Source: an uncultured Bacteroidales bacterium (lineage in GTDB: Bacteria > Bacteroidota > Bacteroidia > Bacteroidales > UBA932). Taken from it: a stretch of 64,000 nt of DNA. The stretch is from NCBI GenBank assembly GCA_949296645.1, contig CASFPH010000003.1, positions 107,341 to 171,340 on the forward strand, written 5' to 3'. The position numbers and the translations under genes are program-made. Shown here one piece after another: positions 8,400 to 18,861 of this stretch (the stretch's first letter is position 1; each line of letters opens with the position of its first letter). The notes under the pieces were generated by a model, which saw only the letters and a list, made by a program, of their open reading frames with translations, did no database searches and had not been told where the DNA came from.

Positions 8400-8440
8400 G
8401 AAGGGTTGTACTGGCAGTTGCAGTGCAGCCCTTCCTTTTT
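8400..8440 (+). terminator. Rho-independent terminator after the TlpA-like gene
   Basis: The inverted repeat GAAGGGTTGTACTG / CAGTGCAGCCCTTC (two G-T wobbles, 7-nt loop) is followed by CTTTTTG. It separates the sigma/FecR/TlpA unit from the SusC/SusD genes, which therefore need their own promoter. Confidence 0.85.
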
Positions 8441-8537
8441 GTAAAAGTCTATGGAAATATTAAGGGGGATTTTCATATTGTTCTTGTGTATATAGTAAAC
8501 GCAGTTTAAAACTATCAATAATCAAAAACTAACATTT

Positions 8538-10867
8538 ATGAGAAAAACTAATTTATTGTCCGTAGGGCGGCGTGTACTGAAAGGTATGCTTCTCCTGCTG
8601 GTTTTCCTTTTCTCCGGAATGCAGCTTGCTGCGCAAAACGGAGAACAGGTTTTCAAGGATACTCCCATCAAGGAGATTCTGGTCGAACTTACGGAAAAGA
8701 CGGGGTACAAGTTCGTCTACTCGGATGCGCTTTCGGTCGTAAACACGAAAGTGGACTTTACAATTCCTGAAAATGCCGATGATATACGTCCTGTTCTTGA
8801 CAGGCTTTTCAAAGGACTTGGTGTAAGCTATAAGATTGACGGGAAGCAGGTGATTATAGCGCCGTTGACAATAGCCCCTTTAAGTAGAAGAACTGAAAAA
8901 AAAGTTTTGACTGGTATTGTTACGGATAAATCAACGGGTGAGACTATTCCAGGGGTAATTGTAAAAAATACAGTTACAGGGAAGTTGGCATCAGCGGATG
9001 TTTTGGGTAATTTTAATATTGAAGCAACTCCGGGTGATATTCTTGAGATATCATCAATAGGAATGGAAGATTGTAGTTATACTGTTTCCACTCTTGAAAA
9101 TATTGTCAATATTGAAATGAAGCCTTCTGTAGTAAATCTTTCTGACATAGTTGTTACGGGTTATCAGACTTTGTCTAAGGAGAGAGCGACAGGTTCTTAT
9201 GCAGTAATTTCACAGGAAAATCTAAAAAACAAGATACAGACTGGTATCATGAGTAAATTGGATGGTATGATACCGGGACTCACTACATACAAAGGCGTTC
9301 TGCAGATAAGGGGCAAATCAACAATTTTGGGCAATTCATCACCTCTGATTATAGTAGACGGCTTTCCATACGAAGGCAGTATCAACAGTATAAACCCAAA
9401 TGAAGTTGCAAATATTACGGTGTTGAAAGATGCGGCAGCTGCATCAATATATGGCGCAAGGTCGGCAAATGGTGTGATTGTCATCACTACAAGGGGCGGC
9501 GATACAAAAAAGACTACAGTAGAGTATAGTGGTAGTATGACTGTCAATTATCTGAGGGATCAGAGGGAGTATCTTAATCTTATGAACAGTGCTGAACTGG
9601 TGGATTTCCAGGTAAAGATGTTCAACATCTATCATAATCCAGCAACGAGTCTGAACCCAAGAAGGAGTATTGAACCTATGGCTCAACTTCTGTATGATCA
9701 TGAGGCAGGTAAAATTTCCGATTCGGAATTCAACAGGCAGCTGGATGTTTTCAGGAATACCGATAACAGAAATGAGTATGATATGATGGATTTTACCAGA
9801 AAGACATCAATTACTCAGCAGCATAACGTTTCATTAAGGGGCGGTACTGAAAAATACAATTATTCAACAAGTATAAACTATACACGAACTGACGGGTATG
9901 TAAAGGACAACCTTAGCGACAGACTCGGTTATAATATAAAAGGATACTATAACTTTTTCAAATGGTTGAGGGCTGATATAGGTGTGATAGGTTCCTTTAC
10001 CAGGAATAATTCTTATGATGGATTTTCTGCTACAGGTCTTTATACAGGCCAGACTTCGTATCCGTCATACAAGAGATATTTTGATGATAATGGAAATCAG
10101 TTGCAATGGTATAGCGGCAAGTCACAGCAAGAAATAGACCGTTTGAAAAACCTGGGTCTATTGGATGAAACATATTATCCTATTCAGGAAAGAACACGAG
10201 AGATGTCTAGATCTGAAAGTAATTATTCCAATATACAGCTCGGTCTTAATTTTAAGATAATAAAAGGACTTACCCTTGATTTGAAATATCAGTATGAAAC
10301 TACTTTCTCGATGCAGAAGTGGAGGACCTTGTCATGTCAGGTACAGTAACTCCTCCCGTGATGGCATCCATTTCATCTGATTTCAAATACAGGAATTTCG
10401 GCCTTTCGTTCATGTTCATGATGTATGCCGGTTCTGTTATGAGAGATGTATTTATGCCAATGATAACCTATCCGCAGAATTATATTTCAGGCGCCAATCT
10501 TAACAGGGATATGAATAATTATTGGCAGTCCCCTGAGGATTCAAACAATCCGGATGTTTTCCCGGCAATCTATAGAAACGCATCATCGAATACAACATAT
10601 CTGTGGGCAGCAGCCGACAGGCATATCCTGAATTCAGGTTATGTGAAATTGAGGAATGTGACATTCTCATACACCCTTCCTGAAAAAATGCTTAAATCAA
10701 TGTCCATGGAGGACCTTACATTGAGCCTTCAGGTTGAGAATCCTCTGATTATAGGTTTCAATGGAAAAGGATTGAATCCTGAATCATGGAGCGGTTCAAG
10801 TCTGAATCCGTCAAGGGGAACATTGACAACTCCTACATTCTCACTAGGGTTAAATATAAGATTCTAA
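8538..10867 (+). pseudogene. SusC-like TonB-dependent receptor, broken by internal deletion and frameshift
   Basis: The first frame (8538-10349) encodes a signal peptide, an STN signalling domain (about 35-110), a carboxypeptidase-like domain (TGIVTDKSTGETIPGVIVKN), a plug (VVTGYQTLSKERATGSYAVI, then DGFPYEGSINSINP) and early barrel strands, up to LKYQYETTFSMQKW. A second frame carries the last barrel strands from EVEDLVMSGTVTPPVMAS to SFSLGLNIRF-like ends (stop 10867). In the intact paralogue at 56092-59541 these two points are about 1.17 kb apart. The lost segment and the frame change mean no functional barrel. The junction near 10311-10325 carries GCAGAAG, compatible with deletion at a short repeat. 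The normal product would be about 1,130 residues. Confidence 0.88.
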
Positions 10868-10868
10868 A

Positions 10869-12317
10869 ATGCAAGAAAAAATGAGAAATATATTTATAAT
10901 ACTGATGTCTTTGATGGCATTCACAGCCTGTGATGCTTATCTTAACGTGCAGCCGAAAGGCTACACCATACCGTCCAAGTACGAGGATTACCGCCAGCTT
11001 ATGAACTATGCCCAACTTTATAAAAATGGCGATATAACACCGGTATATATGACAGATGACGTCCTTTTTGCAGATGGGGATATTGAAAACAATCTTGATG
11101 CTCAGGATGATAATGTCAAGTATCTGTATAAATTCAACCATGGCCCTATTTTCAATGACGGTGATTCCGATGCTATTTGGGAATACGGATATAACAGAAT
11201 TTATACTTTGAATGTGGTAATCAACAATGTCCTGAACACTCCTGACGGCAGTAAGGAGGAGAAAGAGGCTACCTGGGCAGAAGCAAAAGTTGCAAGGGCC
11301 TATGAATATCTGACTCTTGTCACCATATATGCTCCTGCTTATGATAAGAATACTGCAAGCAAGGATTTGGGTGTTCCGATTATTTCTACCGAAGATATCG
11401 GCAAGATGGATTATGTCAGAAATACAGTGCAGCAGGTTTACGATTTCATAGAAACGGATTTGAGAGAGGCATTGCCAAAACTTAAAGATAAGCCTGATCA
11501 TAGATTTGCGGCAGGTAAAAATGTGGCATACAGCTTTATGGCAAAACTCCAGATGCTTAAGGGTAACTATGAAGAATGTATGAAAAATGCAGTTGAAGCC
11601 CTTAAATTGTCTAAGGAACTTGTGGATTTGACCAAGTATGCAATCAAGAGTCCAACACAGTATATCGGACGAATAGTTCTTGCTGAGGATATGATAACCC
11701 CTTATCCTGATGCTCAGGATAATCCGGAAGTAATATTGGCCAGATATTGTCCATATGTCTTTGCCGGTAATATCTCGTTTTATGCAAGCGAGGAGCTACT
11801 TCAGATTTTTGAAAAAGATGTGCCGGCAGGTGCAACTGATTATAGAAGGAAATTGTTCTATTCCGATGATCAGTTCGCCGGTATGGAGTTTCCTGGTTAT
11901 ACTACATGGTGCCTTTACGTGAGAATGAACTATGGGCTTAACAATATGGATGTTATACTGATGGCAGCAGAAGGATATGCCCGCATAGGTGATTCCAAGT
12001 CTTTGGAACAGGCAGCCTATTGGTACAATTACTTAAGAGACCACCGTATAGAGAATAATGTACATGTTGCATTTGCATCAGCTGATGAAGCTCTGGTTAA
12101 AGTTCTGGAGGAGAGAAGAAGGGAGTTCGCTATGGTAGGTAATTACAGGTTTGTGGACCTGAAACGTTTGAATAAGGAGTCACGTTTTGCAAAGACTGTA
12201 GTCCATACATGCGGTTCGGAAAAATGGGAGCTTCCGGCAAATGATAACAGGTGGATATTTCCTATACCGCCTAACGTAAAAGCTTTCAGACCGGACATTC
12301 CGGACTATGAAAGGTAA
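10869..12317 (+). CDS. SusD/RagB-like surface substrate-binding lipoprotein
   Basis: This 482-residue protein has a lipoprotein signal ending at C near residue 18 (FTACDAYLNVQPKGYT). The family's helical TPR-like core is present (EEKEATWAEAKVARAYEYLT, then DLGVPIIS) along with the conserved C-terminal block (LEERRREFAMVGNYRFVDLK, and RWIFPIPP near the end). It starts 1 nt after the stop of the broken SusC gene. Its usual job is to form the lid of the SusC channel and bind substrate at the cell surface. It appears intact but lacks a functional partner. It is paralogous to the SusD at 59553-60998. Confidence 0.94.
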   Translation: MQEKMRNIFIILMSLMAFTACDAYLNVQPKGYTIPSKYEDYRQLMNYAQLYKNGDITPVYMTDDVLFADGDIENNLDAQDDNVKYLYKFNHGPIFNDGDSDAIWEYGYNRIYTLNVVINNVLNTPDGSKEEKEATWAEAKVARAYEYLTLVTIYAPAYDKNTASKDLGVPIISTEDIGKMDYVRNTVQQVYDFIETDLREALPKLKDKPDHRFAAGKNVAYSFMAKLQMLKGNYEECMKNAVEALKLSKELVDLTKYAIKSPTQYIGRIVLAEDMITPYPDAQDNPEVILARYCPYVFAGNISFYASEELLQIFEKDVPAGATDYRRKLFYSDDQFAGMEFPGYTTWCLYVRMNYGLNNMDVILMAAEGYARIGDSKSLEQAAYWYNYLRDHRIENNVHVAFASADEALVKVLEERRREFAMVGNYRFVDLKRLNKESRFAKTVVHTCGSEKWELPANDNRWIFPIPPNVKAFRPDIPDYER

Positions 12318-12323
12318 TTTGTT

Positions 12324-12354
12324 AAACCTGCGGAACCAAATCCGCAGGTTTTTT
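12324..12354 (+). terminator. Rho-independent terminator after SusD
   Basis: AAACCTGCGGA (12324-12334) pairs perfectly with TCCGCAGGTTT (12341-12351), followed by TTTT. It lies between converging genes and may serve both strands. Confidence 0.9.
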
Positions 12355-12356
12355 GT

Positions 12357-13085
12357 TTATACCATGGTGATCCGGCACAGGTATCCGTAATGGCCGTCCT
12401 CAAGAAGCAGTTCGGCCCTGAAACCGTTGAGGGCGGCATGGTGGGCGAGGGTGCTGAAATCTATGTAGAGCCACGGGAATTCGTCACCGCGTATTTTCCT
12501 GTACTGCATCCTGTAGCGCATTTCTCCGTAGTAGTACCCGTTGAGGTCGATAAGCATGCTACCGTCCTCGTCAGTGTAGAGGTATTTCAGGTCACTGGAA
12601 TCCATAAGTATGCATCCTCCTTTCCTGAGCAGATGCCTTGCCTTGAGAAAGAAATGTCCGATGTTGCCGATGTTGCCTATTATGCCCGAGCCGTTCATAA
12701 GCATGAGGATAGTGTCGTATTCTCCTGCGAAACTGTCATCGAGAATGTTTGCGGTACGGGCATCTATTCCCCTTTCGAGCATTACTTCAACCGACAGGGG
12801 GGATATGTCGATGGCCTCCACTTCCTTTCCCATCCCTTTCAGGACCAGGCTGTGGCATCCCGCACCTGCACCGACATCAAGAATTTTTCCGGATGCAAGT
12901 TCAAGGGCCTTTTTTTCAATTTCAGGCATGTCGTCGAATTTTCTGAACAATGTGCTTACCGGAATTTCGTCATCATCGAAATCAGGTGAGAGTACTTTCA
13001 GTTTTCCGGCCTTCCCTGTCTTGTGGAAGTCCATTATGGCGGCGCCCATCGGGTCTTTGTCTTCTGTCAGAACGGATGTCAGCAT
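12357..13085 (-). CDS. Class I SAM-dependent methyltransferase
   Basis: This 242-residue cytoplasmic protein has the Rossmann motif I ILDVGAGAGCHSLVLKGMGK (about 68-87), an acidic end of strand 2 (VEAIDISPLSV), and motif IV-like ANILDDSFAGEYDTILMLMN. The family resembles the Methyltransf_25/11 type. The C-terminal part is rich in Tyr and acidic residues and I cannot assign a substrate. It is a single gene facing away from the DHA2 exporter. A possible promoter lies at 13111-13144 (minus-strand TAAATTTG and TTTG with a 22-nt gap). Confidence 0.88.
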   Translation of the reverse strand: MLTSVLTEDKDPMGAAIMDFHKTGKAGKLKVLSPDFDDDEIPVSTLFRKFDDMPEIEKKALELASGKILDVGAGAGCHSLVLKGMGKEVEAIDISPLSVEVMLERGIDARTANILDDSFAGEYDTILMLMNGSGIIGNIGNIGHFFLKARHLLRKGGCILMDSSDLKYLYTDEDGSMLIDLNGYYYGEMRYRMQYRKIRGDEFPWLYIDFSTLAHHAALNGFRAELLLEDGHYGYLCRITMV

Positions 13086-13110
13086 AATTGTTGGATTGTG
13101 ATACCGGCTG

Positions 13111-13144
13111 CAAATTTATGCAAATATTCATTTAAAAGTTCAAA
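13111..13144 (-). promoter_or_regulatory. Possible promoter of the methyltransferase gene
   Basis: The minus strand carries TAAATTTG (13111-13118) and TTTG (13141-13144) 22 nt apart. The spacing is slightly long for the Bacteroidota consensus. Confidence 0.35.
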
Positions 13145-13173
13145 TTTGCCGGCTGTACATATAAGTTTTGTTT

Positions 13174-14532
13174 ATGAAAATTCCTGTACAGTACCTGTGT
13201 GCCACAAGCATCATCATAGCCATATCGATGTCCGTTCTTGACGGCACCATCACCAATGTGGCCCTGCCGTCTCTCGCTAAGGAGTTCGGCGTCTCTCCGG
13301 ACACTTCCATATGGATAGTCAATGCATATCAGATGGTCATAACGATGACACTGGTCATATTTGCCGCGGCAGGCGACGTGTACAGTTACAAAAAGGTGTT
13401 CCTCGGCGGGATAACTGTATTTACCGGAGCTTCGGTGCTGTGCGCCCTTTCTACCGGTTTCCCTATGCTTATAGTGTCGCGTGTGCTGCAGGGACTGGCT
13501 GCCGCCGCCGTGATGGGGGTGAATACTGCGCTTATACGTCTGATCTACCCTCCGGAGATCCTGGGACGCGGTATAAGCCTGAACGCCATGGCCGTGGCAG
13601 TGAGCGCAGCCGCAGGACCTACCATAGCGGGATTCATATTATCCGTGCTGTCATGGCACTGGCTGTTTGTCATAAACGTACCTCTCGGGATAGCTGCTTA
13701 TCTGCTTGGACACAGGCTCCTGCCGGACAATCCTCCTTCTGCAATGAAGCACCTAGACAAGTGGAGCTGTGCTGGCAATGCACTCACCTTCGGTTTCATG
13801 ATATATGCTTTCGAAGGTATAGCCCACCACGAGAGCAAGGCCCTGGTAATTTCCGCCTTTGCAGCCTTCGCAGTTGCGGGCTTTTTCTATTTCCGAAGGC
13901 AGTTTTCCATGGTACGTCATGGTGTAACCCCGCTTTTGCCGGTTGATCTGATGAAGATATCCCTCTTCTCGCTTTCGCTTCTCACTTCGGTGTGTTCGTT
14001 CATGGCACAGATGCTTGCAATGGTTTCACTGCCGTTTTTCATGCAGGATATGCTCCATTTCAGTGCAGTAGAGACAGGTCTTCTCATCACTCCATGGCCT
14101 CTTGCCACCCTTTTCACCGCGCCTTTGGCAGGTCGTCTTGTAGAAAAGTTCCATCCGGGCGCGCTTGGAGCGGCAGGCATGCTGCTCTTTTCATGCGGTC
14201 TGCTGCTGATGTTCTTTCTGCCAGCAGATGCCGGTATGGCGGATATAGTGTGGCGTGTGATGTTGTGCGGCGCAGGTTTCGGCCTGTTCCAGACTCCCAA
14301 TAATCTTACCATAGTCTCCTCTGTTCCTGTCAATCGCAGCGGAGGTGCCAGCGGTATGCAGGGCATGGCCCGTCTTGTGGGGCAGACAGTGGGTACTACC
14401 GGTGTCGCGATAGTCTTTTCCCTCATGTCCCATACGTCAGGTTCGCGCCTGTGCCTTGCTACAGGTGCGGTTATGGCCTTCCTTGCAAGTATAGCCAGCG
14501 TTTCAAGGGTATCGCACGCTTTCAGGCCGTGA
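13174..14532 (+). CDS. MFS transporter, DHA2 (drug:H+ antiporter) family
   Basis: This 452-residue inner-membrane protein has about 14 hydrophobic segments. Family motifs are visible: SVLDGTITNVALPSLAKEFG with an acidic residue in helix 1, and AAAGPTIAGFILSVLSWHWL (motif C, typical of proton antiporters) near residues 144-165. GASGMQGMARLVGQTVGTTG appears near the end. EmrB/QacA-like proteins export amphipathic drugs using the proton gradient. I chose ATG 13174; a TTG six bases upstream is the only alternative. No EmrA or TolC partner is adjacent. Confidence 0.92.
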   Translation: MKIPVQYLCATSIIIAISMSVLDGTITNVALPSLAKEFGVSPDTSIWIVNAYQMVITMTLVIFAAAGDVYSYKKVFLGGITVFTGASVLCALSTGFPMLIVSRVLQGLAAAAVMGVNTALIRLIYPPEILGRGISLNAMAVAVSAAAGPTIAGFILSVLSWHWLFVINVPLGIAAYLLGHRLLPDNPPSAMKHLDKWSCAGNALTFGFMIYAFEGIAHHESKALVISAFAAFAVAGFFYFRRQFSMVRHGVTPLLPVDLMKISLFSLSLLTSVCSFMAQMLAMVSLPFFMQDMLHFSAVETGLLITPWPLATLFTAPLAGRLVEKFHPGALGAAGMLLFSCGLLLMFFLPADAGMADIVWRVMLCGAGFGLFQTPNNLTIVSSVPVNRSGGASGMQGMARLVGQTVGTTGVAIVFSLMSHTSGSRLCLATGAVMAFLASIASVSRVSHAFRP

Positions 14533-14607
14533 GCAAGCTTTTACATGGTTTCTTTGTTGCACAGTATTTATTTATTTATTACCTTTAATAAATTAAATAC
14601 AGAACCT

Positions 14608-15717
14608 ATGAAAAAACATTTTTCCCTATTGCTGTTTGTCCTCGCGGCATTTTCATGCGCGGACAACAAAAACGTTTCGGAATTCGTGACAGTTGATATG
14701 GCCCATGCCGTCGACGGAGGAACAATCAGTACATCCGGTGCCGACTCGCTGGTGATACGTAACAGTGACGGACATCAGGTCGGTATGATAAACAAGGTGG
14801 TGCGCCATGAAGGCGGATACTTTATTTCCACAATGGGCATGCTCCTTACGGTGAACAATGACGGTGAGATAACCGGCCATATCGGAAACCGCGGAAGAAG
14901 CGAATCGGAATATCTTGGGATCAACGACTTCTGGATTGACGGCTCTTCCGTAATGATATATGATTTCAACGGCATGAAAATCCTGTCATACGGCATTGAC
15001 GGTACTTTCATCTCTTCCGAAAAGATTGCCGGTAAAGGCGAGGGGTTCCTGATACCCGGTTCCCTTGTCCCTTTTGCTGACGGATATGTAGCGAAATGCA
15101 CATATGTCGGTACAATGGATGAATCCCCGGCCCTTGCATATTATCCGGAAGACCTTTCTTCGTCTGCCGTGCTGGGAACATTGACTGTAAAGAGCGGCCT
15201 CAGGGTTGGTTATCCGCTTGTGCTTTCGGATGATGTGTCTTCTGATTATGGGGAAAGCATTCTTTACTGGAATACTCTCGGACGGGAGATATACAGGGTT
15301 TCCGGCAGCAACGGTACAAGCGGCTCAGGTGCGGACGGATCCGGTATTACAGTAGGCAAGGCCTACGAACTGGATTTTGGCGACCGTAATTTCCCTTCAC
15401 TCAATGAAACGGACGAATATGACCTTTTGCAGAAATACAACAATGACGATGTCTGGAGGTCAAACCATTCCGGTCTGATATCCTATGTGTACGAGAATCC
15501 GGAATATCTCTATTTTACATATATGGATGGTGGAAATACTGCACTTGGAGTATATGACCGGAAAAAAGGAAAGTCCTGCAGTTATGCTTTGGAGAGCAGC
15601 AACGGGGAATTATTCCTTGCATGTGTATTTTACGGTAAGTCATTTTTTCTGTTTGAGGAGCGCGATGACCATACCGTTGTCTTTTCACTTCCTCTTCCCG
15701 AGCCTGAAGCAGAATAG
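14608..15717 (+). CDS. 6-bladed beta-propeller lipoprotein (DUF5128-like)
   Basis: This 369-residue protein begins with a lipoprotein signal (MKKHFSLLLFVLAAFSC). Repeating beta-propeller blades follow, for example GHIGNRGRSESEYLGINDFW, then VMIYDFNGMKILSYGIDG and YWNTLGREIYRV. It is a clear paralogue of the propeller at 23666-24715: both share GINDFWI, the NG..ILSY.ID block, the RLGYPL-like block and HSG-ISYV. That copy is AT-rich and on the other side of the RND operon. An upstream in-frame ATG at 14545 would give an N-terminus without a normal signal, so 14608 is preferred. It converges on the RND gene and overlaps its 3' end by 33 nt. Exact role unknown; surface or periplasmic location inferred. 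Confidence 0.87.
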   Translation: MKKHFSLLLFVLAAFSCADNKNVSEFVTVDMAHAVDGGTISTSGADSLVIRNSDGHQVGMINKVVRHEGGYFISTMGMLLTVNNDGEITGHIGNRGRSESEYLGINDFWIDGSSVMIYDFNGMKILSYGIDGTFISSEKIAGKGEGFLIPGSLVPFADGYVAKCTYVGTMDESPALAYYPEDLSSSAVLGTLTVKSGLRVGYPLVLSDDVSSDYGESILYWNTLGREIYRVSGSNGTSGSGADGSGITVGKAYELDFGDRNFPSLNETDEYDLLQKYNNDDVWRSNHSGLISYVYENPEYLYFTYMDGGNTALGVYDRKKGKSCSYALESSNGELFLACVFYGKSFFLFEERDDHTVVFSLPLPEPEAE

Positions 15718-18700
15718 CGGCATATAGAGCAGCAGCGCCAGCAGGGAGAACAGCAGTCCTCCTGTTGTGCCTGCTGCAAATGCAAACCAGAACACCTCGG
15801 ACGGACCGTCGAACAGGAACGGTACAAGTCCCAGGACGGTGGATATCACCGTGAGAAGTATGGGGTATATCTTGTGGTTGAACGAGCGTATGTAGTCGGC
15901 GGTCTGCGTTCCCTCCATATTGCCGCCGCGCCTGCGCCGTGCATTCCTGCGGTTGATGTATTCGTTCACGATATATATTCCGGCATTCACCACTATCCCG
16001 CTCAACATCACGAAGGCGGCGAACCCTCCCTGGTCGAACACGAAATCGGAGAGTCCGAATGTCAGGAACACGCCTATGAAGGATACTGGTATCATGAGTA
16101 TTACAGCAAACGGCATACGCAGGGATTCGAATATCATGCTGCAGGTCACATATATTATCGCGATGACAAGCAATATGAGCGATGCGTATTGTTTCTTGCT
16201 TTCGTCTGAAAATCCCAATGAGGCGGATTCCGCCTTGTAGCCTACAGGCAGTATTTCATTGTTCATCTTGTTGAGCGCGTCTTCTGTTACTTTCCTGGCC
16301 ATGTTGTACGAGCCTATGAAATCGAATCCTACTGTGATTTCGTAGGACTGATTCCTGCGGTTTATTGTCATGCCGGTACGTTTTTTCTGTATCGTGCCTA
16401 TTTCTGACATCTTGACCCTTGTGCTGTCGACCGTAAGTCCGGTATTGGTTATGTTCCACAGGTCGAAAGTCTCGATGTCCGATGATCTTAGTACAACCGG
16501 CGTGTATCTGTCATTGTACATCCGGGAGCCGAGTTTTCCGTCATAGAGCCTTGACTGCAGTGCTGCAAAATAGTTGTACGGGTCTATGTTTCTGGCCGTT
16601 ATTGTCGAGAAGTCATATTCCACATTGAATTCGTTGCCGGCCACGTTCATGCCGTATCCGCCCTCCCTGCTCATAAGTTCTGGTGCCGATACCCTCCTGT
16701 TAGAGGAAAGTTCATCCATGAGTATGGAGGCGTATTCCTGCAGTTTGTCGTAGTTGTAGCCTGTGAGCGATATTCTGCGGCTTTTGTAATCCGTCGATAT
16801 GTTGTTGTTGAAGTCGGAATCATTGATTCCCCATACCCTCCAGTTGGCACCTCCAAGGCTGGAAGCCATTGTCGTTACCGACGACTTGAGTTCGGCAGGG
16901 AACGAGGTCTTTTCGTATTCGGGCAGGAAAGAGACCTCTATCATGGCATTGTCATAGGACGTGATGCGTGTGGAGAACGATTTTATCTGGCTGAACTTGC
17001 TCAGATAGTTCTCCATGTCTGTCATTATGGTGTTGAGCTGTGCTACGGTGCATCCTTCAGGCATTCCTGCCTGTATGTAGAGTATCTGCTGTCCCGGTTC
17101 GCGGTAGAAGTTTCCTCTGTCCATCGCTTTGTCGAACAGTGCGAAGGAAGATCCGAGTATCCTGTCTATCCTGTCTCTGTTTTCGGAATACGGTCTCCAT
17201 CCCATTATCTTGTTGTACAGATTCTGGAAGAAAGTACGCTCTTCTTCCGGCACCCTCTGCGCCACATCCTGCGGCAGCAGGCACAGAGGTATGCCGAATC
17301 CTGCCACAAGTACGACGGCTGCAACCCATTTGTGCCTCTGCCCCTTTTCGATATATTTCGAATAGATGGAGTTGAAGCGGATTATTCTTCTGGCCTTGCG
17401 CGGTTCGGTACGCGACGAGCGGTTGAACACCGGAAACCTTTCGACGAGAGAAGGTATGAAGGCGTATGCCATTACAAGGGATACGCTGAGGTTTATGATT
17501 ATCACCTTGGAGAAATCGGCAAGGTTTTTCTTTTCCTCTTCAGGAAGCAGCATGACTATGCAGAGAGCGCCAATGGTTGTTGCAGTGGCTCCGAGCAGGG
17601 CCGGGAACACGGACCTGTTCCGGTAATAGGAGTAGTGGTCCGTCATCACTATCGAAGAGTCGATGATTATTCCCAGCGATACCGTTATTCCGGCAAGAGT
17701 ATATATGTGTATGCTGAGTCCGGTTATCTTGTATATCACTATTGCTGCAAGTATGTTTACAAGAAGGGTGGTGAATATTATCGCGAGATAACGGAACGAC
17801 CTGTATGCCATGAATACGAACAGCAGGAGTATGGCGATGCAGAGCAGCGTCCTGTACGCTATCTTGTTGAGTTCCGACGATATGTATTCCGAAGAATCGT
17901 AGCTGAGTTCCGCGGAAATCTCTTCAGGAAAGTTTTCGGATAGCGAGTCCATTGTCTTTCTTACCGCTGATGCCACTGTTATCAGATTCGAACCGGGAGA
18001 GCTGCCTACGCTTAGTGTCAGGGTGTTGAGCCCGTTGAGACGAAAATATGACGCAGGTTCGGATTCCCTGTATGTGATTTCCGCTATATCCCTGAGGTAT
18101 ATCGTCCTGCCGTCTATGTTTTTTACGGGGATGTCCTCTATCTTGTCGGAAGGGCTTCCTTTCAGTTTGATTACGGAAATGCCGCTCTCGGAATATGTTA
18201 TGCCGGGAGTGTCTGTCCTGAAACAGTTATTGTACGCAGATGTTATGTCGTATGCGGTTATTCCTGCATTTTCAGCTGCTGCCGCATCGAAAAGTATCTC
18301 TATTTCGTAAGGTGTCGTACCGTTGATGCTGATGTTCTCCACACCTTCTATGCCTGAGAGCCGCATCAGTACATGGTCGTTCACGAATTTCTCTATCTCC
18401 ACGGATGGCAGGGAGCTTTTGAATATGTACGTCATTTCAGCCCTGCTTCCGGTTCCTCTTGTGCCAAGGGATATTTCCGGATATGACATCCCTTCCGGAA
18501 GTGAGGAGTATATGTTCCTGATTCTTGAGGCAATCTCGAAGCGGACAGGGACCATGTCCGTACCTTTCCTGAAGGTCAGTGTCACGCTTCCTCCTCCGCG
18601 GTTGGACGAAGAATATACTTCCGTACAGTTTCTGAGCCCCGAGAGCGCACCTTCCAGTTTTGACGTGGCTTCCGATTCCACAATCCTTTCCGATACTCCG

Positions 18701-18861
18701 GGCCAGCTGAACGATACTGAAATCCTGTTTCCGGAAGTTTCCGGGGTATAGCGTATGTCAAGGGTCGGAATCACCATGATTCCGATAAAAGCCATGACAG
18801 CCATAAGCAGCAGCACCGTAAAGGCCGGTATTCCTCTATTTCCTGAACCTGTAGACTTCAT
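15685..18861 (-). CDS. RND-family efflux transporter, second permease of a tandem pair
   Basis: This 1,058-residue inner-membrane protein has the RND layout: helix 1, a large periplasmic loop, helices 2-6, a second loop, and helices 8-12. Helix 4 has GIIIDSSIVMTDH with one acidic residue (near 401) where AcrB has two, as in many Bacteroidota members. The start at 18861 (MKSTGSGN) overlaps the end of the preceding RND gene by 26 nt. A longer start at 18879 is less likely. It probably forms a trimer or heterotrimer with the product of 18836-21931 (compare MdtB/MdtC). The last 33 nt overlap the converging propeller gene. Substrate unknown; no outer-membrane factor is encoded nearby. Confidence 0.92.
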   Translation of the reverse strand: MKSTGSGNRGIPAFTVLLLMAVMAFIGIMVIPTLDIRYTPETSGNRISVSFSWPGVSERIVESEATSKLEGALSGLRNCTEVYSSSNRGGGSVTLTFRKGTDMVPVRFEIASRIRNIYSSLPEGMSYPEISLGTRGTGSRAEMTYIFKSSLPSVEIEKFVNDHVLMRLSGIEGVENISINGTTPYEIEILFDAAAAENAGITAYDITSAYNNCFRTDTPGITYSESGISVIKLKGSPSDKIEDIPVKNIDGRTIYLRDIAEITYRESEPASYFRLNGLNTLTLSVGSSPGSNLITVASAVRKTMDSLSENFPEEISAELSYDSSEYISSELNKIAYRTLLCIAILLLFVFMAYRSFRYLAIIFTTLLVNILAAIVIYKITGLSIHIYTLAGITVSLGIIIDSSIVMTDHYSYYRNRSVFPALLGATATTIGALCIVMLLPEEEKKNLADFSKVIIINLSVSLVMAYAFIPSLVERFPVFNRSSRTEPRKARRIIRFNSIYSKYIEKGQRHKWVAAVVLVAGFGIPLCLLPQDVAQRVPEEERTFFQNLYNKIMGWRPYSENRDRIDRILGSSFALFDKAMDRGNFYREPGQQILYIQAGMPEGCTVAQLNTIMTDMENYLSKFSQIKSFSTRITSYDNAMIEVSFLPEYEKTSFPAELKSSVTTMASSLGGANWRVWGINDSDFNNNISTDYKSRRISLTGYNYDKLQEYASILMDELSSNRRVSAPELMSREGGYGMNVAGNEFNVEYDFSTITARNIDPYNYFAALQSRLYDGKLGSRMYNDRYTPVVLRSSDIETFDLWNITNTGLTVDSTRVKMSEIGTIQKKRTGMTINRRNQSYEITVGFDFIGSYNMARKVTEDALNKMNNEILPVGYKAESASLGFSDESKKQYASLILLVIAIIYVTCSMIFESLRMPFAVILMIPVSFIGVFLTFGLSDFVFDQGGFAAFVMLSGIVVNAGIYIVNEYINRRNARRRRGGNMEGTQTADYIRSFNHKIYPILLTVISTVLGLVPFLFDGPSEVFWFAFAAGTTGGLLFSLLALLLYMPLFCFRLGKRK

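Noticed and set aside
8400..8440. A possible riboswitch ahead of SusC
   Set aside because: The stem plus T-run is a simple terminator after the TlpA-like gene and no aptamer-like conserved core is visible.
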